Below, piece after piece: positions 9,806 through 18,869 of a stretch of DNA of 22,102 nt (its first letter is position 1; each line of letters starts with the position of its first letter). Source of the stretch: Euprymna scolopes (Eukaryota; Mollusca; Cephalopoda; Sepiida; Sepiolidae). A model generated the notes under the pieces. It saw only the letters and a program-made list of their open reading frames with translations, searched no databases and had not been told where the DNA came from. The position numbers and the translations under genes were made by a program. The DNA lies in contig CM044499.1 of the NCBI GenBank assembly GCA_024364805.1, positions 19,074,145-19,096,246 of the forward strand. Reading direction: 5' to 3'.

Positions 9806-10030
9806 TCAGTTATTTATCTGGGATCCACCATCGTTCCCTTCGGAGAGGTGCAGTGGAGGTCCATAGTATATTTGGAACTGCATGGTCTGCCTTTGTACAC
9901 CTCCAACAGTCCTTATGAATGTGTTGAGAGATGTGAGGATCAATGCCATTGCAACAAGATCATTGTCATTTACTTTCATGTGTGTGAAGATTTTTATTGA
10001 AATACTAACAAACTGCCCAGCATTGCCCAA
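9806..10030 (-). CDS. Unidentified coding-like stretch
   Basis: A 74-codon minus-strand frame has no ATG at its start, but its composition looks like real protein: KVNDNDLVAMALILTSLNTF, then IRTVGGVQRQTMQFQIYYGP, then PLHLSEGNDGGSQINN and a stop. After the stop the same frame reads on in a protein-like way (LRNLARNKTDNQTTVNDDNP). This suggests a longer ancestral product with a premature stop, or a terminal exon. A possible acceptor is GGGCAG at about 10010-10016, but its pyrimidine tract is poor. An AATAAA lies about 170 bp downstream. I do not recognise the family. It could be a processed gene copy, a terminal exon, or part of an uncatalogued mobile element. Confidence 0.3.
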   Translation of the reverse strand: MGNAGQFVSISIKIFTHMKVNDNDLVAMALILTSLNTFIRTVGGVQRQTMQFQIYYGPPLHLSEGNDGGSQINN

Positions 10031-10163
10031 TCATAAAATACGCTTAAATATGATAGTTTAATCCATACAGGTTACATACTTATTATTATATAGACAATTC
10101 TCTATCGATTATTATATTGAACCTAATATATAGTAGTGAGATCAAAACTAGAAGAATATATAT

Positions 10164-10245
10164 ATGACTTGGGTGCCATCAGCTAGAATCGAAACCAAAA
10201 CCTACAACTCTCCACTCTCATTTCTTAAGCCTCTGAACCACGCCC
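10164..10245 (-). mobile_element. tRNA-derived SINE head, cephalopod-like family B
   Basis: Read on the minus strand, GGGCGTGGTTCAGAGG contains an A-box (10230-10240). GGTTTCGATTC (10186-10196) is a near-consensus B-box, and it is followed by TAGCTGATGGCACCCAAGTC. The 3' block matches the plus-strand fragment at 13855-13940. An (AT)n run follows. The layout agrees with tRNA-SINEs I recall from octopus and squid. Confidence 0.7.
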
Positions 10246-11428
10246 ATATGCATACATGTATTCACCTGTCATCCCATTTTTTTAAAAGATGGAATTGCTT
10301 GATCGTTGAAGACAAGATGCAAGAAAGCAAGTAAGCTCTACAGAGTTTTATAATTATATAGATTAATTTTATATTCAGATATATAATATATATACTATAT
10401 ACAGATATGTTCTTTATGCTGATATGGAAGGAAAAATGACTCAACTGGAATGAGCACATCTTTCCATCCACTCACACAGTTGTAGCATAATTAAAGACAT
10501 TGGTGTAGAAAAAGTGGTATTTTTTCCACATAAGGTTAGTGATAAGCTTTATTCATAGATTAGAGTTAACAGACAATATTGTAGGATATGACATCATGGG
10601 AGTAAGTACTTGCCAGAGAAGTGAGGTTGATTCTGCTCTTTGTGTTTACGATGTCAAAGTGACCAGATGTCAAGGTTTGCCACCTATACACATACGTATA
10701 TGCAGGAATAAGTTGAGAAATTGCACTTCAGCTCGATGTACATTGCTGTAAATTGTTTAAAAAAGTAAAAACTAAACTTTTGAAACAAGTGATGTTGTTG
10801 TTATTTTTTTCTTTAATTCCTTCCATTATTTCAGCTACAATTTAAAAAAAAAAAAAAAAATGAAGCTGAGAAACCTAAATATCCACAGAACAACTTACAA
10901 CATTATATAGTGGAAGAGCCTAACACCCTCTGAGAATGGATGACTCAGTCTATTAAAGACGTTAATAAACGGTAACCAGCGGGGAGTAAGTAAATCTTGA
11001 TATTACAGCGACATTCATTCAGGTGTAAATATCTGATTTGTTATATTGTACCATTTTTGTTTGTACAATAAACTTGTTATACTTACTCTGTGTGTTGACC
11101 ATCATTTAATTTGAATTATTTTATGCTGAATATATTCCTCCAGGGATATATCACAACAACAGAACAAGACTTCAGAGAGATTTTGCTGCAGTTTAGGATC
11201 GAAGAACACTTCATGCTGTTTTACACAGTGCCAAAACATTGGGTTTACATGTCATTAATACCCTGTCTTTTATCCATTTGTATCTCTTGAGTTTGTTTTC
11301 TAGATCAAGGAAAGATGTGTTTGGTTACGGTGCCGAAAATCCAGGAATGAACAAGAGATTTTTAAATGAGTTGGGTTAAGTAATTCCTTTTACTAACAAC
11401 AATGATGATTTTCACTTGTGATATAAGT
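10246..11428. other. Spacer with AT-rich runs and a poly-A tract
   Basis: 10340-10420 is an AT-alternating low-complexity patch. A run of about 17 A at 10844-10860 may mark the 3' end of a retroposed piece, whose body I could not name. The short frames here have no recognisable protein. An AATAAA occurs near 11067. Confidence 0.35.
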
Positions 11429-11533
11429 GGTAACAGCAATCCTGATTTGTTCTCTTCACTGACAGCATGAGATAGTCGCTCTCTGCGTTAGCAGTAATCT
11501 TCGTTTGGTCTCTTCACTGACAACAGGAGAAAT
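11429..11533 (+). repeat. Two tandem copies of a 48-bp unit
   Basis: 11429-11476 (GGTAACAGCAATCCTGATTT...) and 11487-11533 (TTAGCAGTAATCTTCGTTTG...) share CTCTTCACTGACA and flanking bases. The offset is about 57 bp. Confidence 0.65.
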
Positions 11534-11710
11534 AAACAACACCTGTGAAAAACACATGCAAAACAACATGGCATTCAAAACAAAACTAACTCTTTTTTAA
11601 TTTTTTTTTTTATTTAACCATTTTGGATTCTCAACAGCCGCAATAAATATAAATAAATTAACATCTTGCTAAAATAAGAAATCTTTCTGTCAAACTAAAA
11701 AATCTACATG

Positions 11711-11995
11711 AGGTCCTTCGTCTAACGAATAAAGTACTAAGTAAAATTCAGTTCTGATTGACACTCTTCTGGAGTTTCAAGGTTCAATCTTCAGTGCAGT
11801 GATACTAATTATACAATTATAAGTTACTGTAGACTTCTACCTGATCATGGCGGATGAAATGAGAGCATGTTAGCCTGTAGATTAGAGTTCCATTCAAAAT
11901 ACAGTGCAGATTCGTGAGTTTGAAAAGATACACCTGAAGAAAACAGAGATTACATCAACGTTGTGCTAATCATATTCAAAATGAGAAGAGTAGTG
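11711..11995 (+). mobile_element. tRNA-derived SINE, family A, copy 3
   Basis: It aligns along its length with the reverse complement of 9129-9441. The shared blocks, in order, are AAAGTACTAAGTAAAATTCA, a B-box-like GGTTCAATCT (11781-11790), TTCAGTGCAG, GACTTCTACC, TCATGGC, TTCCATTCAAAAT, GATACACCTGAAGA, ACGTTGTG and AAAATGAGAAGAGTAGT. It is the most diverged of the three copies, and its A-box is eroded. Confidence 0.7.
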
Positions 11996-12570
11996 TGAAT
12001 TATCCAAAAAATACTTATGTTATTCAACATTGTCATATTTTGTGATAATAAAATGAAAATACTTGTAAAAGAACTTTCTAATTTTCAAGAATGGTTTCTT
12101 TAATTATGAATGTTTAAGAAATAAAGAATTGCTGTTATTAAAAATTTTTTTTCATATTATGAAGTAAAACCTGAACATTGCACTGAAACAAATGAAAATA
12201 CTTGTGTATAATTCCTGAACCTATTTTTACCATTTCTCTTATTTTTAAAGTTCCAATAACTTTCACAAAAATAAAGCAAAATATCGTCTTTTTTTATCAA
12301 TAGCAGGTGTGAATGCAAACACAATATTATTTTCAAGGCCTCTAATACAAAGTGGGTCTTATTTTTGAATTTCTTGTAAAATTTTATTGGACAGAACTTT
12401 GATCTTAGTATAGAGCTTGATTTTCTATTTCATCCCTTGACTGAAACAAAGACAAAAATATCAATTTAATTTTTACAAGCTGTACTTACTCATAGCCCAG
12501 GATTTATTAATATCACTTTAGTTTAAATTCAAAAATTAAAATAAAATATGTAAGTCATGAACAGGTTAAA
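11996..12570. other. AT-rich spacer
   Basis: Nothing recognisable. There are many short T- and A-runs and no sizeable open frame on either strand. Confidence 0.4.
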
Positions 12571-12584
12571 AAAAAAAAGAACGC

Positions 12585-12652
12585 GTAAAATGTAAGGGAG
12601 ATAACTCATTTTACCTTTAAGTTAAATTAAGAATTATCTCCCTTACAATTTG
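12585..12652. repeat. Short palindrome on GGGAGATAA
   Basis: TGTAAGGGAGATAACTC is mirrored by its reverse complement (GAATTATCTCCCTTACA) about 25 bp on. One mismatch lies within the 17-bp arms, and flanking similarity continues outward (AAAA and TTTT sides). GGGAGATAA is a very common repeat core in mollusc genomes. It is probably a tiny fold-back element or a remnant of one. Confidence 0.65.
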
Positions 12653-12832
12653 AGCCTTTTTAGGTCATTATTTAAAACTATATTATAATGATCTTCCTTG
12701 CTGGAATCATTATTTTAAGAAAGGAACTGAAGCGAAAGAACATACTCTTAGAATAAAAAAAAAGAAGAAATGGCTAGTTAGAATCAAATATCGATTTGTA
12801 GATACATTGCTATTAAGGCTCAGTATGAAAAA

Positions 12833-12853
12833 TCCGACAAAATAAATTTAAAT
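12833..12853 (+). repeat. Target-site duplication, 5' copy
   Basis: TCCGACAAAATAAATTTAAA plus T recurs after the SINE at 13137-13159 with a two-base (AA) difference. It is good evidence for LINE-machinery insertion. Confidence 0.8.
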
Positions 12854-13136
12854 TAAATTAAATTCGGGGCCCGTGGCGCAGTTGATAGAGACGTTGAATC
12901 TCTACGGTTCCAGATGAACATTGTCTGAAGATAGCGGTTTCAATCCCACCCAAAGCGTGCCAGAGGTAATTGGTCAAAAATGTGGTGAGACGACAACAAC
13001 TACGGATGGCAGTGATGGCTGAGAATGCAGTTAGGAGATTCGAAGTTCCTATACGTCGCGGTTACCACCTGACGAAGGCCAGAGGAAGTTGGCCGAAACG
13101 TTGTGCACCAATAAAAAGATAAGATGAGACTAATAG
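12854..13136 (+). mobile_element. tRNA-derived SINE carrying hammerhead ribozyme
   Basis: The head GGGGCCCGTGGCGCAG holds an A-box (TGGCGCAGTTG, 12874-12884), and GGTTTCAATCC (12936-12946) is a B-box, so RNA polymerase III transcription is likely. A middle domain (GGCAGTGATGGCTGAGAATG) resembles that of SINE family A. The 3' part (13052-13102) folds as a hammerhead ribozyme, followed by a short tail (CACCAATAAAAAGATAAGAT). Direct duplications of about 21 bp flank it. The element encodes no protein and would depend on a LINE for movement. The extra AAATT units between the 5' duplication and the head may be later slippage. Confidence 0.85.
13052..13102 (+). ncRNA. Hammerhead self-cleaving ribozyme motif
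   Basis: All core elements are in the circularly permuted (type III-like) order. The cleavage triplet is GTC (13055-13057). Stem I, GCGG/CCAC, has a TTA loop and one mismatch. CTGACGA (13069-13075) fits the invariant CUGANGA. Stem II, GGCCA/TGGCC (13077-13081, 13090-13094), is closed by an 8-base loop. GAAA is at 13095-13098. Stem III pairs A98-T56, C99-G55, G100-C54 and T101-A53 (last two digits of 130xx/131xx), four pairs. One extra A (13076) separates the core from stem II, a position where some natural hammerheads also have an insertion. Activity is not shown. Confidence 0.75.
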
Positions 13137-13159
13137 TCCGAAACAAAATAAATTTAAAT
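13137..13159 (+). repeat. Target-site duplication, 3' copy
   Basis: Partner of 12833-12853. Confidence 0.8.
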
Positions 13160-13854
13160 ATTAAAAGAAAAGTCGACAAAATAGTTCAATATTTTAGATA
13201 TTTATAGTTATTCATGCTGGATAGTTTTTTTAGTTTGATATGTTTGCCTGAAAGAATAATAAAACTTTTATCAGATTTGTAATCAAAATTCAGACAAGCT
13301 TGAGATTTGTCTTTTTTAACTTTCTTGACGTATGTTGATCATCGAGCAATAACTTTCATTTTTATTGTGATCCCGTCTTTCTAGCATTTTTATACCTAGA
13401 CGATTTTAACATAAAACATAATATGTTCAAATTTCTAGCTTTTTCAATGCTTCTAATTTTTATTTGTTTTATTATCTTTCTAGAAATTTCTTAGAATCAA
13501 ATAAAAACTTGCGCTAAAAGTATAAAGTATTTTATATCGAAAATATTTTATAAAGAGGTTCTTATGGTAGTCTATATAAATAAAGTAGTAGATATATGCA
13601 TGTGTATCTGTAAATATTTAAATGATAAACTGTTAAACTACTGGTCACATAACACTGAAATTAACAGGAAATAGTAATCATACACCAAGGATGGTTTATA
13701 AGGAGTAAAATCACTGGATGGATGGATAACGCGTACAGAAATGTCGACAAGTTGAAATGCAAAATGTTCATTTCAACTTACCAACACATTTCTATTACTT
13801 TTGTGCATGTGCAAATTCATTCATAACTTCAAGTGGTTTAATTTTAAATCTTAT
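13160..13854. other. AT-rich spacer
   Basis: No gene or repeat was recognised apart from homopolymer runs. Confidence 0.4.
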
Positions 13855-13940
13855 CTATCTGGTGATAGCTCAAACAGTAAGGAATGTGGCTGGAGCGCTA
13901 CTTGTTTTGGTTTTGATTCTAACTGATAGCACCCAAGTCA
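13855..13940 (+). mobile_element. tRNA-derived SINE head, family B
   Basis: TAGCTCAAACAG (13866-13877) is an eroded A-box and GGTTTTGATTC (13909-13919) a B-box, followed by TAACTGATAGCACCCAAGTC. The 3' block matches the reverse complement of 10164-10190. The copy ends soon after, so most of the body is missing or eroded. Confidence 0.65.
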
Positions 13941-14277
13941 TTTTTAAGAAAAAAATTTTGAAATCAATACTATGTTCATAATATTCAATAGAGGATTGGC
14001 TCTGTAATAATAAATATGAAATCTCCATGAATCAAAATATATTTAAGCATATTTTATGACCGAGCAACACCGGGTGGCCTTGCTAATCTACAATACATTG
14101 TAGTGTACATTGCACTGTAGAGAGCCTACTGTTGATTTAAAAAAATTATTTTTATATAATGGCTTGAATTAAAGTTTAAAATGCAAAGATCAAGAATCAT
14201 AGTTCAGTTGTGCTCTAAACAGAAACATTCATTTCAAACACGTTCTTTTTATATGCCAGGCCCTTCTGCTTATGTGA
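13941..14277. other. Spacer between SINE fragment and LINE
   Basis: A small palindromic patch around 14088-14120 (CTACAATACATTGTAG, then a second half-copy) is the only structure noticed. Confidence 0.35.
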
Positions 14278-14996
14278 TTTTTTTTTTTTTACACAGTGAT
14301 CACCACTTATCAAGGCCCGGAAGCCACTCAGGGATAAGGGTTATTGCAAGTATATTATGTTAGTGTGGAGATTTGATGAAGTGTTTACTTAAGGGGGCGG
14401 TTCATTAGGAATTTGTTAACGTTGGACTTGAAGACATCCAAATTGTAGTCCGGTGGGAAGCAGGCAGACGGAACAGAGTTCCACAGGCGTGCAGTTCTAA
14501 GAAAGAAGCTTTGTTCATGGAATCCGCGTTTTGATTTAGGCACAGATATAGAGTGGGAGAAATTTTTCACAGTGGATTCAGCTAGACGGGTGTTTTTCGT
14601 GAAAGATTGGCGAGGGGGGACCAGAGATTGGAGTTCAGGCGAGCACCTGCCATGGAAATAACGATAAAACAAGGATAGGCTCGCAACGTCTCTTCTGTGG
14701 GAGAGAGATTGCAGGGTAGAGAAAAGGGCATCCCCCACTAAGCCACGAAGTCTATTTTGTACTCTGTCAAGGCAGGATAGGCTTTTTTAGCAGCTCCTGC
14801 CCAGATATGGCAACAGTATTCCATCCTTGGACGTACTTGACTTTTATATAGATAGAGAATTGCATCACTAGTGAGATATCTTCTGGAGCGGTAGAAGGAT
14901 CCCACCATCTTTCCAGCGACCTTGGCAACAGACTTGATGTACGTGTTCCATTTCAGATCAGGAGTAAAGGTCAAACCCAGAAGCTTGTGATGATAA
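14278..14996 (-). pseudogene. 5'-truncated LINE, C-terminal ORF2 end
   Basis: On the minus strand the frame opens with KLLGLTFTPDLKWNTYIKSV, GKMVGSFYRSRRYLT and LYKSQVRPRMEYCCHIWAGA, which is the post-reverse-transcriptase region of jockey/CR1-like LINEs. A one-base shift near 14785-14795, in a run of A, moves to the frame reading SCLDRVQNRLRGLVGDALF. It continues with SHRRDVASLSLFYRYFHGRC, SVPKSKRGFHEQSFFLRTAR and LWNSVPSACFPPDYNLDVFK, and stops at 14385. A 3' UTR of about 95 bp and a poly-A tail (T-run 14278-14290) complete the 3' end. The polymerase core is absent because of 5' truncation. Only one frame change in 610 coding bases suggests a fairly young copy. A second, shorter copy lies at 18870-19106. 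Confidence 0.92.
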
Positions 14997-15720
14997 AACT
15001 TCTTAAATGCACTTACTGTATAAGGTCAAAATCAAAATCTGACCCTTCTTTAATTGGATTATTTCCATTATTGATTTTCGATATTTATCAAAGGTATTCT
15101 GATATAAAACCTATCTATGAACACTCAGACATTTGGGTGAAATTAAAAAAAAAAAAAAAATCAGCCCAGCCGTTTTGGAGTCCATAGAGAACACACACAC
15201 GCACAAAGTAGCAATAGAGATATATGTCGGCAGAACCAACCTGTTTTATATTTCTGTTTTCATAATGTTTTCCTGGCCATGTTTTGTATTGAGGAAATTA
15301 TTCAATAAAATTGATTTTAAAATTGTAGGGAAGAAATTTGTCTTTTTAAATGAAAACTTGATGGGCTTTTTCTTCATTTAAAACAAAAGCAGTCGGAGAA
15401 ACACAGACATCACAACCCTGCTACAAAATGGCAATCTCTGACTATGTGACCCAACCAGCCACTATAAGAAGAGATTACTCCAGAAGAGGGGTTACAGAGA
15501 GCTAAATTAGAGCCATGGTTGAAAATTGACCCAAAAAGAGGAATTAGAGCCCTTTTTATTTTAATGGCAGGTTCAGAAAACACCAGATCATCCTGACATT
15601 TGGAAAGGGAAATGGTGTGGTCACTGATGTAAAATATATTTTCTTTGTAACAGAAAAAACAAAGTTGAATTTATGAAACAATAAACTTTAAAGGTGATTA
15701 TTTGGAGATATTAGTAGAAG
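14997..15720. other. Spacer including an old retroposon tail
   Basis: 15149-15230 runs from an A-tract through CAGCCCAGCCGTTTTGGAGT and an (AC)n tract. A sentence of this type is common at the 3' ends of some LINEs and SINEs in invertebrates, but the body of the element was not found. The remainder has no recognisable content. Confidence 0.35.
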
Positions 15721-16518
15721 TTTAGTCTCGAGCTTCACCCTGGGGGTCAAGTACGGGCTCTCCGGTGTGTGAGATGATTTTTGGTGAGAACCATTGTTGA
15801 TGGAAAATTACCTGATTGCTGCGCAAGGTGTGACGGATTGGATGATGATTGGTTAACTGGGACACCTCAGTGTGTCTCAATCCACCCCAAACATGTATAC
15901 TTGTCAGTGGAAAGCAGGAAAAATCAGACTTTGCAGAGAGTTTTGCAGACAGAGCTTGCAGCAAGTTTTGAACTCAGGGGAACGTTCCACCACTCCCACA
16001 CCATGCTGTTTGATAAGCATTCATCCTCTGACTTCTGGAAGCAAGAAATCAGTTGTCAAAAAAACTGATTAAGGCCTAGTTCATCAACTATTGTAACTAT
16101 GAGAAAGAGAAACTTGAATTGATATTTCATTTCATTTATTTTAAATTCTCCTGTGAAAAACTATACATACTTATTTTTATTTTTTCTCTTTTGTGAATAA
16201 TTAATTTCATACAAAAACAACAACCACCGTCAGTTATTATTATTGTTATTACTTACAAGTGAACTTAAAAGAATGAAAAACAACCAAGTTGAATGGGCTT
16301 TTTCATCGGAAGAAAGGAGATAGAAGAGACCAACAACTGTGCGTCCAGCGTCATATCAACCCTGTCTTTGTGAAAGCGGCTGGAGCTGTGTAGCAGAACT
16401 TTGGTGGGGGTCCTAACCATGTAAAACTACACTTGTAACTGTATGGACACCTAGGATTTCCATTGAGTTGAGTCCTTGAGTTCTGGCTGTCAGAAACGTT
16501 ATAACTATCTAAATTGGC
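15721..16518. other. Unidentified, less AT-rich segment
   Basis: 15721-16075 is clearly less AT-rich than its flanks and holds a 95-codon plus-strand frame (15781-16068; first codon ATG) that contains LPDCCARCDGLDDDWLTGTP. Neither it nor the opposite-strand frame matches a family I know. 16300-16518 is another such patch and runs into a poly-A tract, so it may be the 3' end of a retroposed sequence. Confidence 0.3.
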
Positions 16519-16539
16519 AAAAAAAAAAAAAAAAAAAAA
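16519..16539 (+). repeat. Poly-A tract of 21
   Basis: An uninterrupted A-run that follows non-AT-rich sequence; a probable retroposon tail on the plus strand. No AATAAA lies close upstream. Confidence 0.6.
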
Positions 16540-16550
16540 GGTAATCTATA

Positions 16551-16652
16551 TATTAATACTGTAGTATCTTTAATGTATGTACATACATGTGTCACAGTTT
16601 CCAAATCATAACTTATTCGATCGAGAAATCCTAATTATTAACAAGGAGGATA
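16551..16652 (+). repeat. Direct repeat, copy 1
   Basis: TATTAATACTGTAGTATCTT to AACAAGGAGGAT recurs at 16821-16919. Shared blocks are ACATACATGTGTCACAGTTT and CCTAATTATTAACAAGGAGG. Confidence 0.85.
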
Positions 16653-16820
16653 GGTGATTGGTGGAACTCTTCCTGTGATTGTCTCCCCTTTATTGTAAAA
16701 ATCCCACAATCCCTTTTAGCCCTATAATAAATTTTCTTCTCTCTATCCATCCACACGTGTTTATATTTCCTCCTTTGAATCTTAACCCATTTTGTACACA
16801 CCAACTGATCTGTGATTATG

Positions 16821-16919
16821 TATTAATATCATAGTACCTTTAGCGTACATACATGTGTCACAGTTTCCAGATTATAAATTATTCAATCGAGAGATCCTAA
16901 TTATTAACAAGGAGGATGG
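16821..16919 (+). repeat. Direct repeat, copy 2
   Basis: Partner of 16551-16652 at an offset of about 270 bp. Its right end forms the left arm of the hairpin 16888-17028. Confidence 0.85.
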
Positions 16920-17028
16920 AAGGGGATAACATACTACGAACATTAAATTATTAATATAGATGCGCTAATTTAGTGTTTGTAGTATGTTGTCACCTTCTAT
17001 CCTCCTTTTTAATAAATAGGATCTCCTG
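16888..17028. repeat. Long imperfect hairpin, arms about 63 bp
   Basis: The left arm runs from GAGAGATCCTAATTATTAAC to ACATACTACGAACATTAAAT. It is complementary to the right arm (TAATTTAGTGTTTGTAGTAT ... AATAAATAGGATCTCCT), with about ten mismatches. The loop is only about 14 bases (16951-16964). It may be a fold-back/MITE unit; if transcribed it would make a miRNA-precursor-like stem. Confidence 0.85.
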
Positions 17029-17031
17029 ATC

Positions 17032-17843
17032 ACCAAAGACGCAATGTAAATATAAACAAAGAAAAATTTAAAAAAAAAATGATGTTGCTTTTGGGCTGTA
17101 CATGAAACTAAAGTATGCCTTCTTGGCCTCCTGGCTATGACCCAAAGGTAGTATTAGTTCTGTTTAAAGATGCTATAATGATAGTGTGGAGTATCCATTC
17201 GCGCCAGGCGTCCATAATGGAAATATGTCACAGACTTCTATACGGATATTGGAAATAACCGTAATAACCAGATATATTCTGACACTACATTAACCAGATT
17301 ACTAAGATAAATACTTTTACAGTTTTAACAAAAAGACTACAATAATATCATGGGGTTTCCATTCATGTTGAACATCAACAGAATGCCCAGCAACAATATA
17401 TTATAGATGAAAGATGCCACTGTGGAATTTCCACAGGTCCCACTAGTTATATATTAATAAAATTAAGCATAATTTATGTTTGGTTTTAATTCTAAAACTA
17501 TTTCTTTCAAACTAATTATGTTCACACTATTTTTATCAATTTCTTTTCATGTTCCTGCGCTTTACATTTAAAACATGTCATATTGCTTTGCTCTACCTAT
17601 GTGTGTTTGAAATGAAGATGACGACTGGATTTTTGGTGCCCAAAGAAAAATTGTACCAAAATGGTTTCTTTTTAAGGAGAGGCGGCCATTTTGAGACAAT
17701 GCTTTTTCTCCACCCCCTCCTCCAATATGATAAATAATTTTGTAGCTCAATTTAGCCTTTCTTTTCACCATTTGATCTTGTTAAGCATCGCTAAAATTTT
17801 TTAGAAAGTTTTTCATGCATTGCTCATCAGGAAATTTTTCTTC
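17032..17843. other. AT-rich spacer
   Basis: Short frames here (for example 17549-17737) have no recognisable protein. No element was named. Confidence 0.35.
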
Positions 17844-17967
17844 TGAAAGTTTAGACATATTTTTTTGATAATAAACTTTTCATCTTCAGTATTAACTTTC
17901 ATAATTTTTATGAAAGTTTAGACAGTTTTTTTATTGTAGCTTTGGTCTGTGCTATTAACTTTCATAT
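17844..17967 (+). repeat. Two tandem copies of about 60 bp
   Basis: TGAAAGTTTAGACATATTTT ... TATTAACTTTCATAA (17844-17904) is followed by a similar unit at 17911-17967. Each unit begins TGAAAGTT and ends AACTTTCA, so each is also capped by a short inverted repeat. Confidence 0.7.
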
Positions 17968-17983
17968 ATATATTTAAAAAAAA

Positions 17984-18335
17984 TTTTTTTTTAATTACAT
18001 TTTCACTCCAAACAAGGCACATTGCCACTTTGTTGTAGGGGGATACTATCAGGGACATAGGCATCAGGGGTACTGTGTAGGGAGCTGGGCAGCAAGATGT
18101 CAGTTCACGTTGCACTTGAACTTCTGCATGTCAGTACAGTTTGGGAAGCAGGGACCCGGAAGGGAATTCCAAAGTCTAGCTGTCCTGGAGAAGAAACTAC
18201 TGGAGTAGAAGGCTTTCTTACATCTAGGGATCTCTACTGAGAAGGGGTGGGATTTAGCTGCTTGTCGAGTTTTTCGGCGGTATTTACGTCGAGGGGCACA
18301 AGTGTTTGCAGTTCGTCAGAGCATTCACTGTTAAA
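17984..18335 (-). pseudogene. 5'-truncated LINE C-terminus, second family
   Basis: On the minus strand the frame reads SECSDELQTLVP, then after a one-base shift (about 18290-18305) RRKYRRKTRQAAKSHPFSVE, IPRCKKAFYSSSFFSRTARL and WNSLPGPCFPNCTDMQKFKC, ending NVN and a stop near 18104. This is the same C-terminal module as the LINE at 14278-14996 (SFFLRTARLWNSVPSACFP), but it is clearly another family within the clade. The 3' UTR of about 110 bp ends in an A-rich tail (T-run 17984-17992). Part of that UTR matches 6190-6296. Only the last 75 or so codons are left. Confidence 0.85.
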
Positions 18336-18869
18336 GTATTTCTCCCCTTTTGTCCTACTTAACATGACTTTTATTCGGAACCCTTTTACAATGGTAATTT
18401 CTCATACTGTAGCTACTACTCTTCCTGCCACTACTGAGCTTGATACAGACTCCAAATATGCAAATATGTTGAATAATGTAGCAGTCAAAATAAAGATCTA
18501 TTTTCTCTGGTGAATCAATGACCCCCGCTGAGTGATTTGACCACACACTGACCAATTAGCTGGCAGGATGCATTGATTCATCTGCCCCTAAGAAACTTTA
18601 GCCCCTATGGGAACCACAGTCAGCCAGTAGAGAGAACCCAACCAGCAGCAAAGCCAGACACCTCTCTCTCATCCATGTCCACTTGACATTCCTGCATCGA
18701 CGATTTTCATGAATGACAACTGCTGACCAACTTGGGAACAACAATGTACAGCTTCCTGACCAACAGACCTAAAGAACTTTCTATCCCTTCTTTCTCAATC
18801 CGGACACAGTTCAATCTTCAACTTTATGCTGCTCACATAAATCCTTTCATTGTTTTATTTTAAAAAGAG
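18336..18869. other. Spacer between two LINE ends
   Basis: No gene was recognised. The 18500-18780 stretch is less AT-rich and may be repeat-derived. Confidence 0.35.

Noticed and set aside
12866-12950. Genuine tRNA gene
   Set aside because: There is no cloverleaf acceptor stem closing near 12950, the A-to-B spacing is stretched, and the sequence continues into a SINE body with target duplications beyond.
14088-14120. Small palindrome CTACAATACATTGTAG as an operator-like site
   Set aside because: Isolated, AT-rich and without a gene nearby; such palindromes are expected by chance here.
15781-16068. 95-codon frame with a Cys-rich start (PDCCARC) as a zinc-finger gene
   Set aside because: One short Cys cluster without spacing of any known finger, and no homology recognised on either strand.
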